This document shows, piece after piece, positions 26,277 to 38,364 of a stretch of DNA of 64,000 bases. The stretch covers positions 55,961,489 through 56,025,488 of the forward strand of contig NC_060065.1 in the NCBI RefSeq assembly GCF_020283565.1, read 5' to 3'. The position numbers and the translations under genes are program-made. The DNA is from Trifolium pratense (lineage: Eukaryota > Streptophyta > Magnoliopsida > Fabales > Fabaceae). Each line of letters begins with the position of its first letter. The stretch's first letter is position 1. A model generated the notes under the pieces. It was not told where the DNA came from and ran no database searches. It worked only from the letters and a program-made list of their open reading frames with translations.

Positions 26277-26822
26277 AACCCAAATTAGCAGCAGAGAAAT
26301 TTAATATTTTGTCTGGATTCAGATATGCCCAGTTTAAATATACTATTTTCTGTGTTCTGAAGGTAAAGAATAGTACGTGAATAAGTGACAAGAATTGTAC
26401 TCTCTTATGTCCTTTGTAAGATCCAACAATTTAAGAAGTTACAAAAAAATATTGTTGTAGTATGTATAAACAATTATATTATATTATATATCCTTTCTTC
26501 TGCCAACTCAAATCTACCACAAAGATTAACTCTATGTTACCGCATAGGCGTATACTACACCAATTCCCTCCCCTGTATCTACCCTCCATTTCTTCTCGTA
26601 TGCATGTGCTTTTTCCAAACTCCAAATGCTTTAAGTAGTGATAGCTTATGTATGATGTTCTCCAGAAATATGAGCTGAGCAAAAATTGAAAGAACATTAT
26701 CTGTATAACCAGTCGAAGTATCCAAGACTGCCAATTTGTCAGACATGGGATCAACAAGTGATAAAAAATCCCCCTGTGAATCTTCTAACTGGCTTCAAGA
26801 GGAAGAAAAAAATAAAACATAA

Positions 26823-27385
26823 GCAATGTAAGAATCAAATGCCTACAAAGGGAAATAAATCATTAACATGATCTTTGGGAAACATCTCTCGCAGAATTAA
26901 CCTCCATGGTTAAACAATAAAGATCAACTGGAAATGTCAAAAAAGATTAAATATTGCTTTCATATCTGATTTAATCAATTTCCAACAAGATTTCTAATCA
27001 ATTACAATATGTAACCATTCAATAAACAATCCAATATCAAATTTCTAGAGAAAGATTCCAGCATTCAATAAATTAAAATCACAGCTGAAATATCATGTTA
27101 AAGATAAAAATAGCAATGTAAAGATCAAATACTACAAAAGGGAACAAATCTTTAACATAATCTACAGGAATCATCCCTCACAGAATAAATCTCCTTGATT
27201 AGACAATAAAGATAAACTGGAAATTTCAAAAAAGATATGTTGCCTTCAAATGTTAATTAATCAATTTCCAACAAGATTTTTAATCAATTGCAACACTTAG
27301 CCATTCAATAACCAATCCAAAAATCAAATTTCTAGAGAAAGACTTCAGCATTCAATAAGTTAAAATCACTACTGAAATATCATCA
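26823..27385. repeat. Tandem duplication, two units about 290 bp apart
   Basis: The unit starts GCAATGTAA.GATCAAAT at 26823 and again at 27113. Both contain ACAATAAAGAT.AACTGGAAAT and TCAAATTTCTAGAGAAAGA. Divergence is moderate, so the duplication is not recent. Confidence 0.85.
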
Positions 27386-27544
27386 GTGATGCTGCTACAG
27401 CTAGTGAATTTTCAAATGGATATTGTGCAGTGCTAATCAACCAGACACAAATTTCATTTACAAAAACAATCTAATGCAATTAACTGTGTGAAATAAGACA
27501 CCGTATTACAATAAGAAAAAAATAGACGAATCCCTTGCAAGGTA

Positions 27545-27793
27545 CGCCCTTTGTCTCATTGTAATTTATGTCTTTTTAGGTCATGCGCACTTCTTAAGAA
27601 AATGATTAGCTATGTTGAATTTTTTAGTTAAAAATTGTAAAATACCCGTATTAATTAAGTGGTTGAACATGGTGGTAGTAGTAATATAATAGTTAAGCTG
27701 ACTATTTAATTAAATAAGAATATTGTTGTAAAGTGACAATTAATTTGAGACAAAAATATTCCAAATGAGACACTTATAATGAGACGGAACGAG
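27545..27793. mobile_element. Stowaway-like MITE
   Basis: The left end CGCCCTTTGTCTCATTGTAA mirrors the right end TTATAATGAGACGGAACGAG, each bordered by TA. No coding content. Confidence 0.7.
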
Positions 27794-28451
27794 TATGAAA
27801 CATAAAGTCCCAGAATCCCTTCAACAGGGATTGGAGTGTTCGTTCTGTTAGGCACATCCAGCCTTGGCGAAGCAGGTTAAAGGTGCTGGACAATTTTTAT
27901 CATAGGGAAGAAGCTACATTATTAGGTTATTTAATTGCGTCAGGGTTGAGTACCAAACAAATAGAAGCAACAACATATTTGGTTCCTTTGATCACAAATG
28001 TGCCTATTAACTTCTTTGTTTACTCCTTACAGTGTTACCCAAAGCTTTCAGTACAAGAGCCTTGTAAAATACACTTTTTCTATTAATAATCCTAGCATCA
28101 AATTTCCAAAAAACAGAAACTGAATTGTGAGCGCAGCAGCATACTTGGAAAAGTCTTGGGAAAGATCATCTAGGAATGTAAAAGCATCCAAAGTTAAGTG
28201 ACCAGACAAAATGTAAAGCAGAACAAAGTGATATTACCTCATAAAAAAGAGTAATGGTGACTATGAAGGTACAACAGCTGGATGAAACTCCAAAAGCAAA
28301 AACACTTTAAGCTACAAAATCTCCCATCCAAAGTGGACAAGTAATAAAAAAAATTAACACCATGATCCAGTTTGGAAAAGCATAGCCTCATAAGTATTCC
28401 TCAGTGCCTTTTGGTGCTTTTTCCTCAAGAACATATAACAATGATATTGCC

Positions 28452-31400
28452 CTAGTCTCTTTTCTCTGCAGCACAGTTCTTTTTCTTGGTTACCTGTCAC
28501 AGGATTAGACTTCAATTTCATTGGGGAAATCTTAGAAATATAGATAAAAGTCGTATATTTGGAGGGAAGACCGTTCTAAATGCATTGTCACATATGAATA
28601 AAGAACAGCAGAGAGAAACTGATTTGAATCTAAGTTTTATCTCGCATGAAGATAAAAACATTGGAGCTAAACAATGCAAGCGTTGCAGTTCATCAGAATC
28701 AGATGAAGTTATTTGAACATTAAAAGATTAAAACAAGGATATTGAACATTGCTAAACAAAAAAGGCAAAAAGTTAGTAAAAGCAATTATTATCATCTTTT
28801 ATGAGTAGCAAATAGAGAAAATTAACTAATTTAGGAATTACCTTGTTAAAATATTTCTTTCGGATTTTGATTGCTGTTCTTATGCATCTTTTTACATTGA
28901 TCTCCAACATATTGTCATTGAAAATCTGTAATATATAATTTTGAAATACTAAGTTAGAAAATACACAATATCCCTTGGCTAATTTCCTTTCTTCCTTCTC
29001 TGCATAGTGAATTAAAGAACTCCACATGGAAGAATTTTTTTTGTAAAAACAAAGTTGCAAACATGTCTCATAAGTATATGCGGACATCATTAAGTATATG
29101 TATTGGTTATCAAGTAAATGGTAATAATTCAGGACAATCAGCATAGAGGGACTTAAAACTGTACAGAATAAAAGAAGATAATCTGAGCATGACCGAAAGG
29201 AATAAAATGCACAGAACAAATAAATTTAACAAGGCATTAATTGCTTGGTAAAAACAAAAGATCAATGCACCTGCCTTTATCATATCATCGAACGAGCGGG
29301 TTTCTCGAATGATCTTCTGGCGGTTTAAAACAAGAATTGCTGCAACACAGAATGTGGCTAACTCATCGTTTCCTTTCCTTGCCAAGGAGGAAATAGTTCT
29401 CGTTTGAACTTGACCATTTCTTGACCAGATATTCCTTGCCAAGCCACAAAAGGCATGGGATGCTTGCAACTTCAATTTGACATCAGATACAGGGTGATCA
29501 GTGTTCCCATGATGTGGCTGCAGGCTTGCTTTTGTGTTGTCATTTTCATTATGACTTGACTGTGAACCACTCCTGATACTATCATCGTCAGAATCAGCAA
29601 TTGCTTCTTTTATATAATTGGTTGAGTCACTGGGAAGATGTAAATCTAATGCTTCCAGACAATTCTCCTCTAAATCAAATGCCCAGGATTCATCAAAGTC
29701 GGCTGCCCACATCATCTGCATTACACAAGATTACTGGCATCATGTATTGACAGACTAAACCAATGATGTATCAAAATGTTATTAATAAAGGGCACAAAAT
29801 ATCATCTATTTCACAATTACAGGCATAATTTTCTTTGCAACAATACTTTCTAAACCATATGTCCAAAAAAGCACTAACTCATTATTACTACTATTCAAAA
29901 ATCATATGCATATTTTGCGGAGATGCCAATAAACTTGATCAAATCAACACTCACAAGATATGGAAGGCCAATCTCTGCCTTTGAATTGACTTATTGTAAT
30001 AAAGCAAATCACAACTCTACCTCAAAGAAAAAGAAACAGCAAAACTAGATCTGTTTGTTTTTTAACCAATGGCAATTATTAATCTTAAAGCTGGAAGCAT
30101 GTAGCACGAACCTCCCACATTGAAAGAGCCTCATTAAAAGATAACTCTCTCCGAAAGAGAACTAGCAACATACGAAATGCAAAATGAAGGCTTTCAGCAC
30201 CAATTTTTGACATGTGGGCAAAAAGTTCTCTATCTGACAGCTCGAGAATATGCCATAATGCTCGCAGCTGCTTCATCACCCTAGTTGGGCCTTCCATTTG
30301 AAAATTTTCTCTCTGGACATGTGTCAAAGAAAACTAGTCAGTCACTGCAAACAAAATTATGTTCTTGAATCTTAGCCGAATTTGCAAATACCATTCTCCT
30401 CAAAAGCATCTCAAAACACCAAAATGCATCTGCGTTATCCTCAAAGATTACAACAAAGGGAGACAGCAAATCACTCATACCTAACATTCAATAGCCGGTA
30501 AAAGAAGGTAAGTTTTTGGTCCAAAATCAGTGTAACAAGAACCCAACATCGGTAAGAAACCAAGAAATTTACAGGAAAAAACATAACCTTGACAATACCC
30601 CGTTGCAGGATCAACCCATGCATAGACAGCAAGAATATCTGACATTCTAGCTAAATTTCTCCTGTCCTCATAGAATTCAAGATGACTATCGGTCCTCACA
30701 ACATCAACAACTAGAAAAAGATTAAACTCGTTAGCAAGAAACAATAGCAGAATAAAATATGATGTTGTCAAGAACAAAAACGGTATACAACTTATATACC
30801 TATCCTGTGTAAAGTCCAAAGCCATTCTGATACTCTATCTTCACTGGCAGCCCATCCTTGAGACATCGAGGCACTTGTCATTGCTGGCCTCGGTATATCT
30901 GATATTTTTAGTTGATTTACCATATGTGTTTCATAAACTGGATTTTCGGATGGAAGTTCTGGTTCATCTTCATCAGGTGACGCAATTTCAATTTCAGAGT
31001 TTACAGGATGGAAGGTCGTAAGAGGTTGGCCATTTGATTCAATAACTAAGTCTGCATTGTTATTGATATGGAAGCTATGCATTCTCTCATCTTCAAATCT
31101 TAGTTTACGTTGCGCAGAAAGTTTATTGCCATGCTCTGTGTCCAACTTTTTATCTTCACCGCTCTTTACAAACAGATTGGTGACAGGTAAATGAGGAAAA
31201 TCAAAACTACTATGTGACCCATCTGGTTCTCTCCCTATCTTTGGGGAACTGCAGTTTTGTTGACCAGAAGAATCATAAGTTGCACTATCTATGCTTGCTC
31301 TCGAACTAACCAAGTCAAGTTCGTCAGCCCAATTATCAGAGCTTTCATGATGGTTTGTGTTTGCTGCCTCTGCACAAATAATACTCCTACCATGACATTG

Positions 31401-33839
31401 TTCTACTTCAACATCATTATCATTAGATGTTGATCTTTCTAGTTTAGCTTCAATTTTGCGTTCATCTTTAGAGGAGGTCCTCATATCCATAACTTTGGAT
31501 CCAACAATATATGCCAATGAACCAGTCCCCACACTTGAATGCATTGCTTGACATTGCTTAACCAGGTCCCTATAAAGCTCCCTGCAATGGTAGGTTCTCC
31601 TGAATGTCAATAAGTAATAACTACATATTCAACAATCGAAAATGTAGCTGAAACAATTAGTGTTTCCATTGAAATCCAAATTAAGTATGCAAAAATAGGC
31701 ATATATAAAATCCAGCAAATACTAGAGAAAAATAAAATTAATGAAAGTGAATTGATCTGCACCTTCTAGCTGCTCTCAACCTACTTCGATACTCGGCAGT
31801 GCTGCTCAGTGCATAACAACCTAGTAAGAACTCCCAAACTTCGGGTCTAATTGATGGATCTATACCCTAACAGACATGGTAGGAAAAGGAAATGAATCAG
31901 AAAAGAACAAAAATCCTATATTAGCATCAATTTTAGAAAGGAATTCTCAGTTTGCATATCCAATGTCTCAAGAGTATTTATATATTTTTTTTTTATATTG
32001 ATGTAAAAGAAATTAAACTCACAAATTTGCTCAGAACTTAAGGGAGGGTTTTTTTTTTTTTTTAATTATACTATATTTTAATGAAACCGTGAATGTAGCA
32101 TATTATTATGAACAACTGCGATTGAAAATGGAGTAGACCCAGATCAACTCCAAAAATTAGCTCAAGGGAAAAAATGTTAAAGTCGCGATAAGCCGATAAG
32201 GAGTACTTTGGCAATGCACCTAGTCAAAGTGGGATCATGGTACGCCTTCCTTACAACATGTAATTTACATGACCAAACATCTATAAGTAGCCTAACATCA
32301 AGGCTGAGATATACTCTTGTATCAAAGTAGAATTCAGAACAAACTATGACCAATTTAACTGCAAAAGCTACCTCAAGCGGGGCCGGGGAGCATTGCCCAA
32401 GTCAATATAAGGAGTACTTTGAACATATATGCTTATTGGATGCAGGATCTTAGCACCCACAACTGATGGGATGATTTTAAAAAATTTACTAATAATCTAG
32501 AAGTCACATGATATGTTACTTGCTGAATATTTGATCTGCATGTCATCTGGGTATATTATATCAGAGATATAGCATAAAATTCCTACAGCACTAGCTTAGA
32601 CTGGCTCAAGTATTAGACTAAGTGATATATATAATGTCACAAAGAAAAAAGAAAAACAAATTCAACTTGAATAACAACATACCCCTAACACAACCAATTT
32701 CAGTGCCTTCCGGAAACCAGACACCTTTCCTTCACTATCAGACAAGGCTTCCCATATGTCTGGCTTAAGCATTCTGTTTACCTGCTCCGTGATGATAATA
32801 GTAATAAAAATCATTAAACAAGTCATTTTATGACAAATATTTATTTCTATTTTAAACAATAAGATCCCCTCAAAAGCCCAATGTTTCAAATGAGAGGTCA
32901 ATATGAATATGCTAAAGTAAAAATGCTAGCAGCACACACTAAAACTCTCTATGTGGGTGCCACAACTTCGAGGGATAGGTACCACTAAATAAGGTTTTTT
33001 AAGTTGTCTAACTCAACCCTACAAAACCAACTTCTAAGGTGAGGAAAATCTCCCACTTATATCGTCAGACTACATCTTATCCAATGTGGAACTCTTAACA
33101 CATCCTATCAGAGCTACGATTAGACATCTAGAGTTTGACCTAATTGTGGGTGGCCCAACGAATCTTGAAGAGGCTCTGATACATCTTAATCTTAAAATTT
33201 AGGTTGGGTGTAACTCAATCCTACAAAATTAGCTTGTACAGAGAGGGATGTCTCGCATTTATAAAGTCATCTTCTGGTCATATCTCATCTAATGTGAGAC
33301 TCTTAACATAAAGAATGAGACCCACATGATTTATGGGGGTCTGCATGAAATTTATCTGATCATAGATAAAATGTTGTTAGAGTATGTTGCCTGTACTTCT
33401 TCTCACCTATAATTTAAACTCTAGTTTATATATTACGGGAGGGTTGAGAATAAATGAAGAGGTCAAAAATCTCAATACAAGACCTTGGAAAGTGCAATTG
33501 GCCTAGAAGTTCTAGATCATCTTACTTGATGAACTAACATCAAACTACAGAACATGCATTTGGTTGATTACCCACAGTCCATTTTACACAAAGAAATCAT
33601 TTTTAGAGTTAAAAACAATGTAGAACACACACACACACACACACACACACAAGAATTACAGCAAAGCAATTAGTAAAACCCAGTAGAGTGCAGTCTTACA
33701 GTGACAACACAACAACCTTTACAGGAGACTGAGAAAGGCAAGGATCTCGAATATCGCGAACGAATGAGCTCATTTTTCGCAAATTCACTGTACCAGCTTT
33801 TCCACAAGTCCATTGCTTATCTTCCCCGTCACAATACAT
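28452..33839 (-). CDS. TBC-domain Rab GTPase-activating protein
   Basis: Ten exons on the minus strand: 33839-33700, 32773-32683, 31866-31763, 31581-30800, 30710-30588, 30480-30392, 30312-30112, 29715-29275, 28925-28842 and 28493-28452, in phase, 698 residues. It should stimulate GTP hydrolysis by a Rab GTPase in membrane traffic. The N-terminal TBC block GIDPSIRPEVWEFLLGCY (about 78-95) is separated from the rest by a serine/acidic insert of roughly 250 residues. The arginine finger IVVDVVR (372-378) and glutamine finger GYCQG (Q413) are intact. The layout matches, from memory, the Arabidopsis At5g41940/At2g43490-type group. Exon 1 has a strong donor (CT|GTAAGA) joined to AATGCTTAAG; an alternative acceptor at 32781 with a weaker donor is possible. 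Intron 8 appears to use a GC donor. A leader exon with GAAGAA repeats likely lies near 34100-34290. Confidence 0.92.
32990..33310. repeat. Dispersed legume repeat in intron 1 of the TBC gene
   Basis: It contains AACTCAACCCTACAAAACCA, GTGGGTGGCCCAACGAATCT and GATGTCTCGCATTTATAAAG, in the same order as the block at 22610-22870. It looks like part of a dispersed retroelement-type repeat, but the class was not settled. Confidence 0.55.
33627..33650. repeat. CA dinucleotide microsatellite in intron 1 of the TBC gene
   Basis: About 12 CA units (ACACAC run) between unrelated flanks. Confidence 0.9.
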
Positions 33840-34518
33840 CACACTCCTCTCTCCCAACTTCACACCAACCAACCTTACCACAAAATCAACAATGTCAACA
33901 TTCACAAAAAAAAAAAAAACCCTAAATTCACAGTTACATTCCATTTCCACTAATAAAACATAATATTTTTATCAATTTCAAAAATTAAACAAAAATTCAA
34001 CATAGAAACAAAATAGTGTGAGTGATGAATCGAAAAAACAACATTACTTGCTATGAATATACATAAAAAACAACAGTAATCGATCGTGAAAAACGAAAAT
34101 TGAAAATGAGAATCATACCGAAATGCGATTAGTAATGAAATTTGTAACGAAATTGAAATGAAATGTGAGGATCGTAGAAGAATTGTTGATATGAATTGGA
34201 ATGATTTTGATAGAAAAAATAGATCTGAGAAAATTGAAGTTCACAGATTCAGGAAGAGCTTATTCTTCTTCTTCTTCTTCTTCTTTGCGCCATTTCCCTC
34301 TAATTATAACACTTAATCAATGAAGAAAATAACGTTTTTTTTATAATGAAAATACCGTTTTCTTTCTTTTTTTATTTTAATTAATTAAACATTATTTAAT
34401 TTCTCAACAGAAAAAATATAGTGTTTTAAATATGTTTTTATTCTGTCTCTCTCCGTAGTTCAGTTTTTATTCTGTTTTTAATTAATTAAACATTATTTAA
34501 ATGTGTTTTACTAACATA

Positions 34519-34695
34519 GTGTGACACAAGTGGTAGATACTTGGGTCTCTTAAATATTTGGTCCTGGGTTTGATCTTCGATTGGTGCGTATGGAGAAGCA
34601 TATGTTGGGAGATGTCAACCCCTTAAATGAATCTCAGATACCTCGAGAGGATTAGTCTCTGCAGTTACGCATGGATAATACATTTGATTTACCAA
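34519..34695 (+). repeat. tRNA-like SINE candidate
   Basis: It begins GTGTGACACAAGTGGTAGAT, which has an A-box-like word (TGGTAGATACTTGG). The B-box-like GGTCCTGGGTTTGATCTTC follows about 25 nt later. It ends near TCTCTGCAGTTACGCATGGA and an A-rich stretch. The last part recurs at 1383-1446. No clear target duplication was seen. Confidence 0.5.
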
Positions 34696-34699
34696 AACA

Positions 34700-36367
34700 A
34701 ACAAAAAAAGATGGAGTTAGGATCATCTATATTTGTTTTATTCATTTTCTCTCTCCATTAATATAATTTTAAAGAGTTTTATGATATATATTAAATAATT
34801 AGACTGACTAAATGTCACATTATTGCATTTATATTTCTAAAACTTTAATAATGAAAAAATTGGATAAAACAAAAAATGAAAAGGATCCCAACTCATTCGG
34901 TTGATAGTTGTAACCTATATTGATTTGTAGGACCGGTTTGAATCGGAGATTTTTTACTTTCCTCTATTTATTGATTGAGTTTGTCATTAAGCCACTTAAC
35001 AAACTTAACTTTCTAAATGAGAATCATTCTTACAAAATGTAATATTATGAAGAAACACACATATGCAAGTGGAGAAGTCGGGTTTAAATCTCATTTTAGT
35101 CATTCACGACATTTGACCTAATAATTTCAATTTTTTGACAATATTTTGTCAATTGAGTTAGAGAATTTTTAAACAAAAATAAAGACTAAAATTAAAATAG
35201 TGTAAGTGCAACTTAATTGGAGGAGTCATAGCTCCAATCTCAAATTCTCTCTTTTTCGATATTTTAAAATATGTGAATTAAACTATTAAAAAAACTTGAA
35301 ATCACTTAATTTTATAGGATAGAAAAAATATTTAATCCTATTCAATTTATTTAATTGAATTTGACTAGGGCTTATTCCTAAAGCCAAAAGCTAGTTCTGG
35401 AAAACAATTGATAGTTGGTAAAAAAATATATATTTTTTTATGAAATATGTATTGATGAACACATAAGTCAGTATATACGGCCAAACAAAGTGCAACGTCA
35501 ACAATCAAGATTAAAAGTCTTCTTTATATTAGGTGAGGTTCAGAAATAAAAAATAAATAAAAGATACTGTGCGTTCGTGAATTGAAAAGGTTGTATTATA
35601 CTGTCAAAAAAGTATAGAAAAATACTATAGTATTGCTACTGCTACTATGGCGTATTCTAGGTACTGTGTGCAACTTTTTTTTTTGTTTAATAATGGAATT
35701 AGATTCCCTTGTAAGAAATGATGTTATTATTATATGATTGAATATGTTTTTAGTTAATCCAAAAAAATATAAGTTTTTAATTTCTAGAAAATTAAGTTAT
35801 TTTAAATTTAGTGATAATGTAGGTAGCCAACATATGTTTATAACAAGAGACTTGTTATATGAACATAAATTTAGCCTACGCCATATACATATAGCAGATA
35901 TACATAAAGTTTACGTGTTTGCACACAAACTGATGTCTATAATATAATATTAAAGATGAGAAAAACATACACCGATCGTATTATATAAGGTGTCATGTGT
36001 GTATGAATGTGTTGTGTTTAAAACATTTTCATTTTAAGAATTCACGGATCTGCATCATCTCTTGTCATTTCTCTCAAGTTTTATGTTATGTGTAGATCTG
36101 GACCGGCTATCAATTATATGTTGACTGCTAACATTTAATATAAATCAAAGACTGAGATGAAACAAGAACATTAAGTGGCCGGAGAGGAACCAAACTCATA
36201 TCAACAATGCTTATTAGATCAAATCAATGTGATCTTGCATTTTGGAAATAAGTTTAAAAGTGTCTTTAATGAGAGATGTTTTACCTAATAGCATGAGGTG
36301 CTTATTAGCTAACTTCATTGAAGAATAAATAAGAAGAGAGATTGCTAGGAAGATGAGATGAGAAGTT

Positions 36368-36445
<78 letters not shown>

Positions 36446-36820
36446 TCTTTTATCTTAATGAATATGAATACTACTACCTACTACTAATGTAAAATTATGA
36501 GTGAGATCCATGTTATTATTTTGGTAGAGTTGTTAGATTTGAGTGATTGAATGCTCATTAAATATTAATATTAATATTAAAGAAGTTAGATATACAAATG
36601 AGATTCATACAACCAATTTGTTCAGATGTGACTCATGTTGGATTTGATAGGAAAGATTACGGTTCGATCATCCTCTACAACTACGATCGGAAAGAGGTTG
36701 AAATTACTTGATGCCATAATTGAACTATGAACCAGATTAGAAAGTCTAATAAATTGAATACTGATGGGGAAAACTAAAATAAATAAAAAAAATAAAATAA
36801 AAAAAAGACCCATATATATA
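34700..36820. other. Intergenic, AT-rich, no gene seen
   Basis: No convincing exon. The ORF at 35738-35947 has weak copia-like looks only (see rejected items). Confidence 0.5.
36370..36442. repeat. TA dinucleotide microsatellite
   Basis: About 36 TA units without interruption. Confidence 0.97.
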
Positions 36821-36827
36821 GGGCCAT

Positions 36828-37110
36828 CACTACAAGAAAAGACATTTTTTGTGGCTAGAAAAGTCGCTGGCAAATGTATAAAGTTGTTGCAAAAGAGCTT
36901 TACCCCAACAGAAAAAAAGTCGCTGCTGGTTGTTGCGATAAGCTCCGTTGCAAAAATTTTTGCAGCGACACTTAATATTGCTGTCATTAGTAATGTTTTG
37001 CCAACGAGAATATTTGCCGCCGACACACAACATGCTTGTTGTTATATCTAACTTGTCTCGACGATTAAAGTCGCTGCGATAAATATTTTTTCCCGACAAT
37101 ATATAGTAGT
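36828..37110 (+). mobile_element. CACTA (En/Spm-type) transposon terminus
   Basis: CACTACAAGAAAAGACATTT at 36828 is the typical CACTA terminal motif. It is followed by subterminal repeats of the type GTCGCTG and GCTGCGATAA in both orientations. The opposite end (CTTGTAGTG) was not found in the window, so the element is truncated or its other end has decayed. The end coordinate marks where the subterminal words stop. Confidence 0.7.
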
Positions 37111-38330
37111 TGTTGTTGGTTTGAGATACGTAAATATAATATTTTTTTTATAAATACATTGTGAAAATTTTAATTCTTATTTATGTTTTATATAATTAAA
37201 TTTTATTTGAATAGCAATTATGAAGTTTTGTCTCATAATTTCGATACAGTCTTCTTGTTGTGTTAAGTATTTTTTTTTTTTATAAGCACTTGATGTATTG
37301 AGTATAATATCTCTGCTGTGCTCTAACTCAATGGCAAACCCTGCATTATGAAAACCAAAAACTATGTTAAATATTATTAACACAAGAAACAAAAAATAAT
37401 TTTTATGAGATTAAAATTACCATAACACAAAGATTCTTAGGAAGAACCGAGATTTTAGTAACAATTTTAAGATAGAAATATGAAGGAAAAAATTGTTGTA
37501 AACAAAAAGAAAATTGAAGAACAATTGAATAAAATCAAATTACTGTACCTTCTTAAAAGTACACACAATTGAAGAATTTTGAAGTATTGAATATGAAACA
37601 TGATTTGAGATTACCATTACTAAATATGGATTGGAAAAATATTAAACATAGGCAATGCAATTGGAGTTGCAGTGTTAAGCGAAAAGTAAATAATTTTTAT
37701 CATTTTCAAAATTTACTTTTACTTATTCTCATAAAATTTAATATAAATTACATTTAATTTACTCTTTTTTTTTCCCATAATCAATAATCAATCAAATTTC
37801 TTTTTACATCTACCAACAAAACTTCTTTCAAGAAAAACACAAAAAGTCACACGTCAAATTATCACATTTTACTGTGAAACTTTTTATTTTTTTTTCTCAA
37901 AATATTTTGCGGAGGGAGTATGTATTTTTTTATGATAAACTTACAACACTTATTAAATTTTTTGAATCCGTTCATGCTCTTGATTAATTTACATCTTTAT
38001 TTTTTGCAACCATCAATTTTATCCTATATGTGACAAATTTGAATTTCCATGGAACGAGTACATGGTCAAGCAACTCATATCATCCACATTTTTTTTTTGG
38101 TAAATGTCATCCACATTTTGATGATTTTATTTTTTTTAATAAAAAAATTTAAATTTAAAAATTAATTTATATGCACAATAAATGTAAATTCAATTAAATC
38201 ACATTATTATATCACTTTTATTTATAGAACACATCCCAAAACATCTGCATAATATTTCATCTATTAAAAACAAAAGGGCACTTAGGTAGTTTTACAAACT
38301 CTCAACAACAAAGTTTTTTATTTGACACTA
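37111..38330. other. Intergenic, very AT-rich, no gene seen
   Basis: No coding exon or clear repeat boundary was recognised. Confidence 0.45.
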
Positions 38331-38331
38331 G

Positions 38332-38364
38332 CGAGCCAGACAGGCGTCTGTCTAACTTATGTAA
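38332..38364 (-). mobile_element. Helitron-type 3' terminus, minus strand
   Basis: On the minus strand the palindrome AGACAGACGCCTGTCT is followed by GGCTCGCTAG and then T. This is a stem-loop, a 6-nt spacer and CTAG|T, as at a Helitron 3' end. The family differs from those ending at 18960 and 60342. The 5' end would lie at higher coordinates and was not found. Confidence 0.45.

Larger units (their letters stand above)
26300..28440. other. Intergenic between peroxidase and TBC gene
   Basis: No gene seen. It contains the 290-bp tandem duplication and a Stowaway-like MITE listed separately. The stretch 27800-28085 is of mixed composition with a short ORF, but I recognise nothing in it. Confidence 0.5.

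Noticed and set aside
28486..28716. 76-residue plus-strand ORF overlapping the last TBC exon
   Set aside because: Antisense to the end of the TBC gene and its last intron; no family or splice support.
29110..29721. Long minus-strand ORF read as one 203-residue protein
   Set aside because: It is exon 8 of the TBC gene read through into the next intron; the family joint places the exon end at 29275.
35738..35947. 69-residue ORF with a weak copia RNase H look (DNVGSQHMF, LRHIHIAD)
   Set aside because: The similarity is too slight and has no neighbouring pol motifs, so it is not called.
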